Below, piece by piece: positions 29,281-40,481 of a DNA stretch of 64,000 nt. Within the stretch, counting starts at the first letter, position 1; every line of letters begins with the position of its first letter. This DNA comes from Chlorella sorokiniana (Eukaryota; Chlorophyta; Trebouxiophyceae; Chlorellales; Chlorellaceae): NCBI GenBank assembly GCA_025917655.1, contig CP084611.1:744001-808000 (forward strand), read 5' to 3'. The position numbers and the translations under genes are program-made. The notes beneath the pieces were generated by a model. That model had not been told where the DNA came from. It ran no database searches and saw only the letters and a list, made by a program, of their open reading frames with translations.

Positions 29281-31672
29281 ATGTTTAACATGGTGCAGAC
29301 AAAGAGCACAAGGGCAGCCCAGGACGGGGCCCCTCAGGTGAGTTGTTCACTTCGGCCTGGCTGAACTCCCGGCAACCGCCCGTCCAAGGCTGGAATTTTG
29401 GGATGTGCCTCCCAAGCCATGTCCGTCCAAGAAGCCCCGGGCATGCTGGCACCCTGGCGCCACTGCCCAGCCGCCCGCCCGCTCACCCTCTGATCGCCTT
29501 CCCCCTCCGCTCGCCCGCTTTCTGCCCTTGCAGGCCGGGGCCGTGCAGCCTCGCTTCGGAGCAGGCTACATTGCTCCCCACCCCTCCATCCGCAAGGACG
29601 CCGTGGATGTGGACAACTTCCTGCGGGATCATCAGGCGGGCGGCCGCGGCGTGGCGCCCCAGCCATGGGGCTGGGGTGCTTGCAACTGGCTGGCAGCGCT
29701 GCGCTCTCCATTAGCATGCTGCTGCTGCTTTGCGTGCCTCTTGGAAGCTCAGCAGTTCAGCCGTCCTCGCTGCCCTGCTGCCCTTGCTGCCGCAGGTTTA
29801 CACCGGCGAGTACCTGGCCAGCGTGCAGCCGGTGCATCGCAACCCCATAAAGGTAGGGGAGGTTATCGTAGCTGCTGCGCTCAGCCCAGGGCAGTGTGTG
29901 CGTAGCATAATGGGGTCACAAACAGCCAGGGGGCGGCTGCCTGCTCGCACCGCATGCTGCGTTGCGCTCCCGTGTGCTGAGGGATCCCTGGGACGCCCTC
30001 TCAGCAGCTCCCTGAGCTGCTCCAGCCCCGCCGTTCCCCCTGGCGCCTCCCCCGACCCATGCACAGCTGCACGAGGTGCTGGCGTGGTACTGGCACGTGG
30101 CTGCGCGCACGCTGATGGGCGTGCTGAGCGGCACGCTTTTCGGGCCCCCCAGCGAGCGCGGCCTGGGGCGCCGCATCCTGCTCTTCTCCTCTGTGGGGGT
30201 TGTTTCGGCGTTTGCGGGTGAGCCAAGAGAAAAATGCCTGCCCGCTGACGCCTAGCAGGGCTGCGCCGGGAAGCATCCTGCATGCATGCGTGCCCCGGCC
30301 AGCAACCGAGCCTGCCTTGTCTCGCAAACACGCGCCTTCCTCCATGTTTGCCATCGCCAACCTGGCAGGCGCTGTGTACAACCACTTCCGCTCGATGCTG
30401 ACCAACAAGCCCGACAATGGCTGGGTGCGGCGCCGGCCGCTCGTCCCACGCGCTCTGCTGGCCCCTCTCTGCAGCTGCTATGTCCGTGTGGGTTCATGCC
30501 TGCTGTCCTGACCCCGCCCAGCAGGTGCACACCGCCGTGGCCAATGCCGAGTGCGTGCGCACCCACTCTGGCATCGTGGCCAACGTGGCGTGGACCCCTC
30601 ACAGGCCGCCGCTGCTGGCCCGTTTCTTCCACATCTTCTTCCAGGCGGGTCACCTGCCTGGTGGCCACTCTTGGAGTGACTGCAGCGGAATGCACGCGTA
30701 ATGCTGTCCCGCTTTGCTGCATTGTGGTCCCGTCTCCTTCGCTCGGCAGGTGTGGGACGCCTGCCCACCATCACGCCTGTCGCCCCCTCCCCCACACCGC
30801 TGCTCCTCCACCTGCAGGTGGCCATGTTCTTCCAGTTGCTGCTGGTGTACTGCCTGGCCCCGGGGTGGCCCTGGCCTACGATGCGTACCGCGCCGAAGAG
30901 CAGGTGTTCAAGTGAGCTGTGGGCGGGAACTTGGCAGCTGCGGTGTTGATGTAGCCAATGCTGCCGGCGCATGCCAGCAGCGCATTGCCATCGGCGCGCG
31001 CAAATGGTGCTTTAAGGACCAACCACCAATGTTTTGGGGCTCCCGGGTCCTCATCAAGAAGCTGATCGTGCTTCACCGCGGCTCGTCGCTTCCCCTTGGC
31101 TGACGTGGCCGCTTGCACACACGCACCCGCTGCCCCTGCAGCTACAGCCAGGCCGTGGCTGGCATCGACTCGGGGCGCTACAAGGCCTGGCAGCACTTGC
31201 GGGCGCCCGGCCTGGCCGCCAGCTACTATGCTCTGCCGGTGGGCGGCAGCGCCAGTCAAGGCCACCCCGTTGCAGCAGCAATGACTTGAGCACAGGCAGG
31301 GACTTTCACTAGCTGCCATGCCCCTGCCTACCGCTGGCCGCAGGAAGGGTCCCTGCTTCGCGATGTGATGCTCAGGATGAGGGCCGACGAGGCGTGAGTG
31401 GGAGGCCGCTGCCGATGGGGCACCTCGGATGTTGTACACACTGGGTGGCACCCACCTCACCGCTTGCCCATGCCGCGTGACCACCCCATCCCCCACCCCA
31501 CCCCACCCCACCCCTCAAACCCACCCATCCACCCACCCACACACAGCCACACACCATCCACACACCCCCGCTCCCCCTGCGCAGCTCCATCCACCACATG
31601 GGCATGGTGCTCGCCGACCTGCCGCCCGGCTCCCGCAACCCCTTCATCACCATGGAGCGCAAGAGCAAGTGA
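29281..31672 (+). CDS. Divergent alternative-oxidase-like membrane protein
   Basis: Resembles the di-iron alternative oxidase (AOX/PTOX) family, membrane-bound quinol oxidases. Start ATG 29281 (MFNMVQTKSTRAAQDGAPQ), then a phase-0 intron. Exons give RFGAGYIAPHPSIRKDAVDV, VLAWYWHVAARTLMGVLSG, VVSAFAGAVYNHFRSM, DNGWVHTAVANAECVRTH, LARFFHIFFQVAMFFQLLLV, AEEQVFKSYSQAVAGIDSG, LRAPGLAASYYALP, LLRDVMLRMRADEASIHHMG and a short tail to TGA 31670-31672. SYSQAVAGIDSG, APGLAASYYALP and LRDVMLRMRADEA follow AOX order and spacing. Aligned without gaps to the AOX helices, the first ligand Glu is Ser, the Glu of NERMH is Val, and the last His is Ile; the other three ligands are kept. It may therefore not be a standard oxidase. 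A one-base deletion is apparent at about 30860 (LAPG/VALAYDAYR). Confidence 0.6.
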
Positions 31673-32252
31673 AGGGGTGCGGCAGCATTGGGCGGGCACC
31701 CTCATCCCCAGAGCGGGGAGGCGCGGGCTGACCAGCGCAGGAGCATGGTGCACACATTAAAGCGCTTTCATGTAGCGATGTAGCGTCCCTCTCCCGGCCA
31801 TACAATTTTTGCACACAGCCTTTCTTTGCTGGGGGGCAAGAGCTGTAAAGAATCGACCTAAGCAAGTGTGTGGTGTGCAGCGCTATCATAGCCGCTCCGA
31901 TTCATACTCCGTTTGCTGTCCTTATGCTAAGCTCTCTGACAGGAGCCAACAACTTTCCTGCAGCCCCCAAAGGCAGCAGTTGCATAGCCCAACATGTCGC
32001 TGAGAGCGCAGGCACAAGTATGCTGCACCATCCTTGGCCACTGCCGTGCTGACCAATGTGGCATGCAAAGCCTAAGGCACATTGTGAATTTTGGTTGCAG
32101 GGCTGTCCCTCTTCTTGGTATACTGCAGTTGGAATGATCGGAGAACTAAAGAGATCCTAATTCATTGGGAACCAAAGTCTGCGCAGGTGAATGGAGGCGT
32201 TGACGTGGCGCGGCATGCTGACGATGCGCCCAGCTAGCGGCAAGTCAGTATC
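31673..32252. other. Intergenic: 3' UTR and promoter between two plus-strand genes
   Basis: Lower GC than the coding regions. Apart from the TGTAA site, no gene, RNA or repeat is seen. Confidence 0.5.
31844..31848 (+). promoter_or_regulatory. Candidate polyadenylation signal TGTAA
   Basis: TGTAA, the usual green-algal polyadenylation signal, lies 172 nt after the stop of the AOX-like gene. Confidence 0.4.
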
Positions 32253-34190
32253 ATGTTTGTCTTCGGCTATTGGCAGACCAAATGGTCGTTGCTGTTCTTC
32301 GCTCGATTTTTGAACATGGACCGAAACGTGTACAAAGCTATTTTGGCTAAAGTTACCCTGCCTTTGAGTGCTTGGCCTCATTTTGAGGCCGTTGCACGGT
32401 CTTTTGGGGTCTCTTTTGCCACCGTGTTTAGCATATACTCGCAAGAAGTGCAGAACAGGGTGCTGCGCACCAACCACCTGGTGAAGGGCTCCATCGCGAG
32501 CCATGCGGAGCGGTACATCTCAGGCAAGCGTAAGAAACAGATATGCGCTGCCGAGCGGCACCCCGCTCACTCCAGCCAGCGGTGCCGCCGCCGACGCTGC
32601 CGCCAGCTCTGACCACCCTGCTGGCATGCGTGCCTCCCCTTGTCAAGCAGGCGAGGATTTGGTGCAGCTAGCATTTCAGCTTGACTTCCCGCCCTGCGTG
32701 CTCCTGCGGCGGCTGCTGGAGGAGCTGCAGATTGTTCTGGCCAAGGAGCGAATCACCCGCGCCCTTCGCCAGCCAGAGCTGCTGCCCAGCCTGGTGTGTC
32801 CGCTCGCGCTGCAGCAGCTGGCTGCGCAAGCGGCGGCAGCGTCAGGAGGGGCAGTGCCGCGGTCAGACAGCGCGGCGGTGAGTAGCCTGGGGGCGGCGGA
32901 GCGCGCCCTGTGGAGCGCTTGCAGCGGGATGTCCAAGCGTGTGTGCTGTGCGACAGGGTCTTCTCTCCTGCTTCCGGTGAGCGGGGACCAGATGCAGGCG
33001 CGCTTCAAGCCTGCCTGGAAGGGCTGCCGGCGTGTCTTCAGCTTGTTGTGTATCATGCCGCCCATCTGCTCAGCATCACCCCGCCTGCTGCTGAGCAGAT
33101 GCAGCGCGGCACAGCGCGGGCCTGGAGCACGAGGAGCGGCTCAACCGGCAGCTGGCGGCGGCAGGCGTGGCCTTCTGGACGGAGGACCAGCTGCGATCCA
33201 AAGGGTACCACAAGACGCCTGATGCGCGGTTGCAGGTGAGCGCTGCCAGTGGGGTCGGCAGGTCGGCACAGCAGGCAGCGGGGCGCCTTGGGGAATGGCC
33301 TGGCCAGCAGCTGACCCAGCGGTGTTGGGCCTGACGCAGCCCCTGTCCAGGCGCCATGTGGAAGGCGGATTGCAACTGTTGGGGGACTGGCCCCGTGCAG
33401 GTGCCCATTGCAGTACAGGGCCGTATTGTGAACTGGATCGATAGCAAGGCCACGTTTGGCGATGACAAGCTGCACAGGTGGGCTCACATTGTGCATAGTG
33501 TGCAGCTGCCACCTGTCATACTTATCAGTGCCTTGTAAGATGGTGGGAGGTTCTCTAATCCAGGGACAAACCCCTGCAAACTGCATGGACGCTCCGCATC
33601 TTGCAGGCAGCAGACCGGCGAGCAGTACGAGCGGTACGTCAATCGCTTCGGGCCAGGCCTGGTCATCTACTGGCACGGATTCATTGCCGACCTCAACCAG
33701 GCAAGCTGCTTGTGGCATGTGGGTGTGGGTGGCTGGCCGGTTGACAGCAAGGGGCGCATAAGCAGTTCTGCAGTCCAGTTTATTTGCTGCTTCAGAGCAC
33801 TGACAAAATGCGTCCACAGAGGCAGGGTAAGGGAGCAACAACCTGCTGACAGCTTGATCATCTCCTGCTGAATGTTGGATCTGGGAATATGCAGGACGAC
33901 AACGTGCTGCTGATGGACCGCTTCCCCGGCACGACGAGATCGTGCAGCTGCCCTGCCTGCCGCTGCCGCTGGCCACGCCGGCGCCTCTGGCACCCAGCAA
34001 CGGGCCTGCAGCAGCGAGCGCTGCACAAGAGGTCGCAGCTGGGGCAGATGATGCACATGAAGCGGCGGGAGAAGCGGCAGAGCGGCAGACGGCGGCGCGG
34101 CAGGCGTCCAGCCAGCAGCAAGGGCTACAGCAACAACCTCCCAGCCTGCTTGCAGCTCAGCGAATGCGGGTGGCACCTGTAAACAGCTGA
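32253..34190 (+). CDS. CDIN1: CDIN1 (C15orf41)-type nuclease homolog
   Basis: Homolog of CDAN1-interacting nuclease 1, a PD-(D/E)XK-fold protein that in animals binds codanin-1. The N-terminal part reads [20 protein letters not shown] and [19 protein letters not shown], then YISGK. A second domain has [20 protein letters not shown]. The catalytic region has [57 protein letters not shown] and [21 protein letters not shown] and IDSK supply the nuclease acidic residues and Lys. Family members begin close to MDRNVYK, so ATG 32316 is the best start, with in-frame ATG 32253 as alternative. Frame breaks: about 32890-32915, and about 33929 ([11 protein letters not shown]). After the latter comes an Ala/Gln-rich tail to 34190, longer than in animal proteins. 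Confidence 0.86.
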
Positions 34191-34344
34191 GCCCTGCTGT
34201 TACGAGCTTGCCATCCGCCAGAGTGAGGTGCAGCTGGCGTCAAGCGCGGAAGCTGGTGATAACCAGTGGTGAAAACGAGCAAGTGCCCACTATCCTGTCC
34301 AAACCTGTTTGCTGCCAGGCTTGGTTGCCCGCTATTCAGGCATT

Positions 34345-36883
34345 ATGACACGGCAGAAGATTGTGCAGGTAGCCAAGTTCAATTTGGAGCACCCAGAGGA
34401 GGCGGTGGAGGTGAGAAGGCGCCGCGCCGCCATCCAAGGCTCGCTGGCGGGCTGCCCTGACAGCAGGGCTTGCTGGCCTGTGCTTGCGCCCCCTCGGCCG
34501 CAAGAAGGGGGCAAACCGAGGCCTCGTTCAGCATCGATGCCTCTGGTGAAGGAAGTGCGCCGCCGCACGTCATGGCCAGCACTCTAGCATTTCCTCATTT
34601 CTGTACACTCACCACCCCCACCCCCACCCCCAATCAGGTGGTGGAGGGGCCCATCCCTGAGCCACAGGAGGGGGAGGTGTTGGTGCGCCTGCAGCTGCGC
34701 CCGTCAACCCAGCAGACCTCTTCTCGCTGCAGGGTGAGCTCAGCTCAGCGACAGCAGCACGCCAGCCTGGCCTTGCAATGCCTGGCTACGTGCGGGTATG
34801 CGTCCTGGGATGAGGGATGAGCCGACCCAACCTGCATGGCGGGCACCCCATGCGCAGGCGTGTACCCTGGCTTCGCTCCCGAGCAGCTGCCCGCCGTGCC
34901 AGGGCTGGAGGGCATGGGCGTGGTGGAGAAGCTGGGCGCTGGAGCCAGCAAGTTCAAGGAGGGTGAGCAGCACCAGGCCAAATCGGGCGCTTGGGTGTTG
35001 CCTCTCGCGTTCTTCAGTCTGCAGTCTGCGCAGTGCCAGTGTTGCACTCGACGCTCCTCATTGGGCCTTCAAAAGCATCTTCTTGCAGGCCAGCGCGTGA
35101 CAGCCGCCCCCTTCAACACCAAGACGGGGCAAGGCACCTGGCAGCAGTATGCCTGCGTGCCTCAGGAGCGCGTGTTGGCGGTGCCGGACCGCGTGTCGGA
35201 CGAGGCGGCTGCCCAGTTTGTTGTGAGCTGAAGGCTGCGCTCCCTTTCAGCCTGCATCTGCTCTCTACAGTGGGGTGGTGGCTGCCATTGAGGCAGCCTC
35301 AAGGCAGCAAGCAGCGCAGGGGGCTCCTCTGCAGCTCAACCCGCTCCCTCCGTGACGCCGCCCGCCGCAGGTGAACCCGCTGACCGCCCATGGCTTCTAC
35401 GACACCCTGCAAGTGCCCAGGGGCGAGTACCTGCTGAGCAACGCCGCATCCTCGGTGCTGGGCCGCATGGTCATCCAGCTGGGCAAGCACTACGTGAGCC
35501 GGGGGGGGATGAACTAGCATGGTAAGCCATGAAGGCACGTCCCAGGGAGCCTGGATCGCCTCTCAAGGCTCTTGCAGGTGCGCAGCTTCAACAGACCTGC
35601 CTGCCTCCCTGGCTGCACTGCAGGGCGTGAAGACCATCAATGTTGTGCGGTCTGCGAGCCATGTGGAGGAGCTGAAAGAGCTGGGAGCAGGTGGGGCGGT
35701 GGCCTGGGCTTGCGTTAGAGTCTGGGAGGGGCCGGGATCTGCAGCACCGCTGGCAGCTGCCTTGCATTAAAACGACTGCCAGGGCTGTCGTCGGTCTTTA
35801 CAAAGCCGCTTTGTGCAGGCCACTAAGCTATGCGTGGGCTTGTGTGACCCTTCCATTCTGTCCTCACCTCGCTGCAGATGAGGTGATTGTAAGCAGCGAG
35901 GAGGATCTTGTGGAGCGCGTGAAGCAGATCACGGGTTAGCGCCTCGACACCTGCCGCTTCGTGTCTACTGGATGGTATCTTCCCTCCTTCAGTGCTGGCT
36001 TGCCGGTGTGGTCAGGGGCATGCTGGTGCTTCCCTGCAGGCGGCAAGGGCGCCTACGCCACGTTGGAGTGTGTGGGCGGCGACATCACTGGGAAGCTGGT
36101 GCAGGTGGGCACACCTGCCACTCGATGAGGCTGCTTGCTGCCCAGCACGCACCTGCCAGCCTGCAGCTGCCCAGCGACGGGCATGCCCGGCATGCAGGCC
36201 ACACGCAACGACGGCACGGTAGTTGTTTACGGCGCCATGTCTGCGTTTGAGTTCAAGGCCGGCATCCCAGACATTCTGTTCAGGCAAGCGCTAGCTGATG
36301 CGTGGCCCCCTGAGCTTGCAGAGCACGCGGGATGGCGGCACCCTGTACCTGTATGGTCGCATGAGCGGCAAGGACCCCGTGGTGCCCATCTTTGACATTA
36401 GTTTCAGGCATGCGTTTGGCCCGCGTGCTTCCGAGCCACAGCGCAGTGCGTTTGGCTCTGTGCCCACCGCGCCATGCTGTGCACGCTGTGCCTCCACCTG
36501 CTGCAGGGGCGTGGTGATCAAGGGCTTCTGGCTGACCCCGTACCTGGAGTCCCAGGGGGAACGGCTGCCCCAGCTTCTGTCCGAGGTGATGGGGCTGCTG
36601 GAGAAGGGCGTCATGTCGCCCTACTCTGGTGAGGGGGAGCAACAGCTTGGTGAGGGGGTGCGCTGCGGGCAGGCGCACCCAGCGCTGCTTGACTCGTCTG
36701 GCTGTGGGCATCGCAGCGTCAGAGCACGTGAGGCTCGCTGCCCAGCCAGGCATGTGCAAAGCGTTGCCTGGCCCTGCCCCTCTCGCGCTGCCAGGCAAGC
36801 ACTATCCACTGGACGAGGCCAAGGATGCCATCCGCGAGACACAGGCGCCCAAGCGCGGTGGCAAGTGCTTCTTGGAGGGCTAA
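34345..36883 (+). CDS. MECR-like NADPH oxidoreductase (zinc-independent MDR family) with alternative exons
   Basis: A medium-chain dehydrogenase/reductase related to trans-2-enoyl-CoA/ACP reductases and quinone oxidoreductases. Start ATG 34345 (MTRQKIVQVAKFNLEHPEEA). Next come EGPIPEPQEGEVLVRLQLR, NPADLFSLQG, GLEGMGVVEKLGAGASKFKE, GTWQQYACVPQERVLAVPDR and VNPLTAHGFYDTL. The Rossmann part is LLSNAASSVLGRMVIQLGKH, VKTINVVRSASHVEELKELG and AYATLECVGGD. After GKLVQ there are two alternative 86-nt exons (see below), then GVVIKGFWLTPYLESQGERL and the end at TAA 36881-36883. No catalytic zinc ligands are seen. Homopolymer break at about 34702 (LRP/VNPAD). Substrate unknown; mitochondrial or plastid enoyl reduction is one possibility. 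Confidence 0.85.
36198..36283 (+). other. Alternative exon A of the MECR-like gene (86 nt)
   Basis: Flanked by CATGCAG acceptor and a CAG|GCAAGC (GC) donor. Enters at phase 0 and leaves two bases of an Arg codon. Encodes ATRNDGTVVVYGAMS...DILFR, the strand and loop after the cofactor fold. Confidence 0.8.
36322..36407 (+). other. Alternative exon B of the MECR-like gene (86 nt)
   Basis: Same length and phase as exon A, with CTTGCAG acceptor and CAG|GCATGC (GC) donor. Encodes STRDGGTLYLYGRMS...DISFR. It is a diverged duplicate of exon A, separated from it by only 38 nt. Confidence 0.8.
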
Positions 36884-37354
36884 GGGCGGCGCGCGCTGGG
36901 GCTGCTGAGCAGGCAATCGGGCCGCTGTTGGCCTGTGGACTGCGTTTGGTTGCACTCTCCCTGCACCCTACTTTGCAGTAGTGTAGACCTGCAGCCACCT
37001 TGCAGGGAAATGTATATGATACACTCAAATCTGTCCATCCCAATCTTGCAAATAAACAAAGGAGACCATGTCAGCGCCGGAGCAGCATGCAGTTCCAGGT
37101 TCTCAGATCGCTGTACTGCGGGTGTGCGTTCTGGTAGCATCAACGGAGGCCATTGCACCTTTGAAGTGATTTCGTGCTAAATTCTCTTGCTCCACCGCAA
37201 TTTGTTCCAAGGGGTGAAACCAGCATTTCAACAAACCAAACCAATGTCAAAGTTGTAGTGGCGCTGCGTTTCCGTTATCATTTGCTGCATCATCCGTTAT
37301 CAAGACTACGTGACAAACGATCGGGATCACACCGCCGGGAGAGAGGGCCGCACC
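36884..37354. other. Intergenic between two plus-strand genes
   Basis: 3' UTR of the MECR-like gene and promoter of the next. AT content rises at 37000-37270. No other feature is recognised. Confidence 0.45.
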
Positions 37355-39807
37355 ATGCTGCCTCCATCGCAAGACCCGCATGCACCTTTCAAGGCAGGTT
37401 TTGAAATGCAGCGTGGTCGGGATGAAGAGGATAACAGGCCCGGATTCTGCGTCCTTTCTCCACCCAGCGCCCAGCGCCCGCCGAACCCCGGCCCCAAACC
37501 TGCCCGCCCGCCCGGTTCATGCGGCCTGCAGGTCTTGTTCTGCGGGCGCGACATGCACTTTGGCTTCCAGTTCACCAGGGAGGCGCTGGAGGGGGAGCCT
37601 GGGGTGCGGGTGGTGCAGTGCGACCGTGCCGCCATCCCGGAAGAGCTAGCCAGCGCGGATGTCGTGGTGCCTCTGATGTCACGCCTGGATGCCCCGGTGC
37701 GCGCAACCGCTGCCTCGCCGCCTGAGCGACTGATGGTGCTTCCTCCTACTTTGCTGTGTTTTCTAATTTTCTTTCTTTCGATGGCAGCAAAGGCGCTATG
37801 GGCAGGGTGGTATGAGTTCCAATGGCCCACTGCCTGCTTTACTCGCCGTGTAGCTGCTGCGTGGCGCAGAGCGCCTTAAGCTGATAATTCAGTATGGCGT
37901 GGGGGTCGAAGGCATAGACATTCCTGCGGTGAGTGGGCTCTTAGCTTCTGGCCACCCGGGCCTCAACAGCATAAGGTGCACGCCTGCTTTGCAGCTGCAA
38001 GGGAACCTGCCTTGCAGGTGATGCCCTCCCTTCCAACCCCTCACATCTGCCCCTTCCTCGCAGGCCACCGACCAGGGCATTTGGGTCAGCAACATCCCAT
38101 CCGGCAGCACCGGCAACGCGGCCAGGTGGGCTGGGCATCAGCGATACAGCAACAGTCGCCAAGTGCCCATCTGCTATGGGGCCCTCACTGCACCCCTTCC
38201 CCTGGCGCCTCTGGGGGCCCTTGCAGCTGCGCTGAGCACGCTATTTACCTCATGCTGGCCACGCTGCGCTTCCACAACGCCATGGCCGCAAGGTAAGCCG
38301 CGTGGCAGCGCAAGGACGACCGGGGCCGCGTGGCCCGCCGCTACCATGCTCCTAACGGCGTCCTGCAACTGCCTGCGTGCGCAGCATCCAGGACCGGCAG
38401 CTGGGCGTCCCGCTGGGCCACACGCTGCTGGGCAAGACGGTGTTGATAGTCGGTTTCGGCAACATAGCCAAGGAGCTGGCTGTCAGGTGAGCTGCTGCAA
38501 GCTGTCGCTTGCGCGCGCTGCCCTGGCAAACCTGTGCTGCCGGCAGCAGCCTACCCCAACTGGATCCTCGTGGCCCTCGGGTTCCTGGTGGCCGCAGGCT
38601 GAAACCCTTTGGTGTGAAGGTGACCGCGCTACGGCGCCAGCCGTGGCCAGCACGCAAGGCAGCCGCGCCCGCAGAGCCCTCCCAGCAGCAGGTGGGGGAT
38701 GGGCAGCGGGAGGCAGCTCAGCAGGCAGCCCCGACCTGCAACAGCAGCAAGGTGTGCTGGATGCGGCAGCTGAGGCTGTGCTGGCAGACCGCGGCTGCTG
38801 GCCGCACGACAGTGCCCGACTGGCGGCTGAAGCGGACATCATAGCAGGCACGCTAGCCTGGGCTGCGCAGCTGGGCACATGCCATGGCTGCTGCCGCTTC
38901 TTCTGCTGCATGGTTGCGACAGCAAGCCAGGGTACCTGCAGGTTAGCAGCAGGGGCTGAAGGCTTTCGCTGCCCCCTGGATGCCCGGTGCAGTGACGTGC
39001 CACCAAGATGAGTGCAACCGCGGCATGATCGGCGCCGACTTCCTCGCTGCCTGCAAGCCCGGGGTGCGCATCGTCAATGTTGCCAGAGGTGGGCGGCCGC
39101 CTGCGCTTGCAAGGGCGCCGTCGGCCCCACCAGGGCTGCCGCAGTGCTGGGCACAGCAGGTTGCGGCACGCCACACGCTTAGGCTCCGGAGGCCCTCTGC
39201 TCCACTGCCGCTGCTGCCGCCCTGCTTCTCAATGGAAAGATGTTTTTTTCTCCGCTGCCGCTGCTGCCGCCCTGCTTCTCGATTGAAAGAGAAAGGGATG
39301 GCGCGCCTGTTGGCCCCCGCAGGCGGGCTGCTGGATTACGGGGCGCTGCGCGAGGCGCTGGCGAGCGGGCGAGTGGCGGGGCTGGGCCTGGATGTGCAGG
39401 AGGAGGAGCCGGTGGACCCGCAGCACTGGCTGGCGCAGCACCCCGCGGTGTACCTGACCCCGCACATCGCGGGCGTCACCGAGCTCAGCTGTGAGTGGCC
39501 GCAACCAGGCTGCCTGACTGCAGGGCCGCCCCGCCCCGCGCGGGGTCGGCGCGGCGGGCTGCAGCCCCTGCTGCTCGCCTGCACGAGCCTGCGTCCCCAG
39601 CGTCTGCACCTGCCACTTGCGTTCCTCCATGCCCAGCTTCTGCAAGCACGGGCGTCAAGTGCGATCCTTGCCACGTCCCCCATTCGTGCAGACCGCAACA
39701 TGGCGCGGGTGGTGGCGGACGCTGCAGTGCGGGTGCGGCACGGCCGGGCTCCCAAGCGGCTGCTCAACGAGCCTGCACACCCGCGAGCACTCGACTGGCT
39801 CACGTGA
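37355..39807 (+). CDS. D-isomer-specific 2-hydroxyacid dehydrogenase (At1g72190 type)
   Basis: An NAD(P)-dependent 2-ketoacid reductase of the phosphoglycerate-dehydrogenase superfamily. It matches the plant At1g72190 group more than true PGDH. Exon 1 starts at ATG 37355 (MLPPSQDPHAPFK) and may use a GC donor (AAG|GCAGGT). Then VLFCGRDMHFGFQFTREALE, ASADVVVPLMSRLDA, IIQYGVGVEGIDIPA, ATDQGIWVSNIPSGSTGNAA and CAEHAIYLMLATLRFHNAMA. The cofactor site is GKTVLIVGFGNIAKELAVRL (GxGxxA). The catalytic segments are RGMIGADFLAACKPGVRIVN then VAR, LGLDVQEEEPVDPQHW with the conserved Glu, and YLTPHIAGVTELS with the catalytic His. The C-terminus is NMARVVADAAVRVRHGRAPK to stop 39805-39807. Substrate is not predictable from sequence. 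No plastid transit peptide is evident. Confidence 0.87.
39205..39290 (+). repeat. Imperfect tandem duplication in an intron
   Basis: A unit of about 40 bp centred on CTGCCGCTGCTGCCGCCCTG, followed by CTTCTC and a GAAAGA end, occurs twice. It lies in the intron before the exon starting GGLLDYGALREAL. Confidence 0.8.
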
Positions 39808-40481
39808 CTCACCGATGCTGCAAAGCATGACTGCTGTGAGACCTCTGTTGTAGGAGGATTGGGGTGGGGGAGGCAGGAGTTGCACTTGAAGTGGGATGGT
39901 GGGACTGGCGAAAAGCGGCGGAACACCGGGCGCTAGCGCTCAAGAAGAGCGGCCGCTGGTGGTGCCCGCGCGCCGTGATTTTCAAGTCTAGCGCTGTTTG
40001 CACTAGAATTGAGAAGCGGCTGGCCGTGATCTTCTCGGTGGACACGCTCGCCCCCTCAAGTACACATGGGTGCGAAGCTGGATCCGGGGCTTGCCTGCGC
40101 TCTCACCAGCCTGTAAAAAGCTGTTGTGAATCAAACGGGTGCGAGCAGCCCAGGACCTGGACTTCACCGATTGGATAGCCTCACGAGAGATTCACTAGCA
40201 GTACGGCCTGACCGTCTTGTGACTCCGGTGCCTGTGGAGGCAGGCTTCATGGTCGGCTCCCTCATTTCAAAGGCATTTGGCTGCGGCATGGCAACAATAC
40301 GGCCTCATCCCCACGTTCGACACTCCTGTTTCAGAAACCCGGCCGCTTGTTCTTACCGACTAACCCACTTTCAGCTGTTCTGACGGCATTCTATAGACAT
40401 CCAAGGGGCTCAGGCTTTAGGAGCAAAGTAAACCGGAAGCCCGTAATCTTCACCATAAGCCACTTTGCCCGGCAGACAGCC
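39808..40481. other. Intergenic, about 670 bp, no recognisable gene
   Basis: 3' UTR of the dehydrogenase and 5' region of the kinase gene. A possible TGTAA lies near 40112. Nothing else is supported. Confidence 0.45.

Noticed and set aside
37355-39807. True D-3-phosphoglycerate dehydrogenase, pairing with phosphoserine phosphatase
   Set aside because: No ACT/regulatory domain, and the sequence follows the At1g72190 type; a serine-pathway link is not supported.
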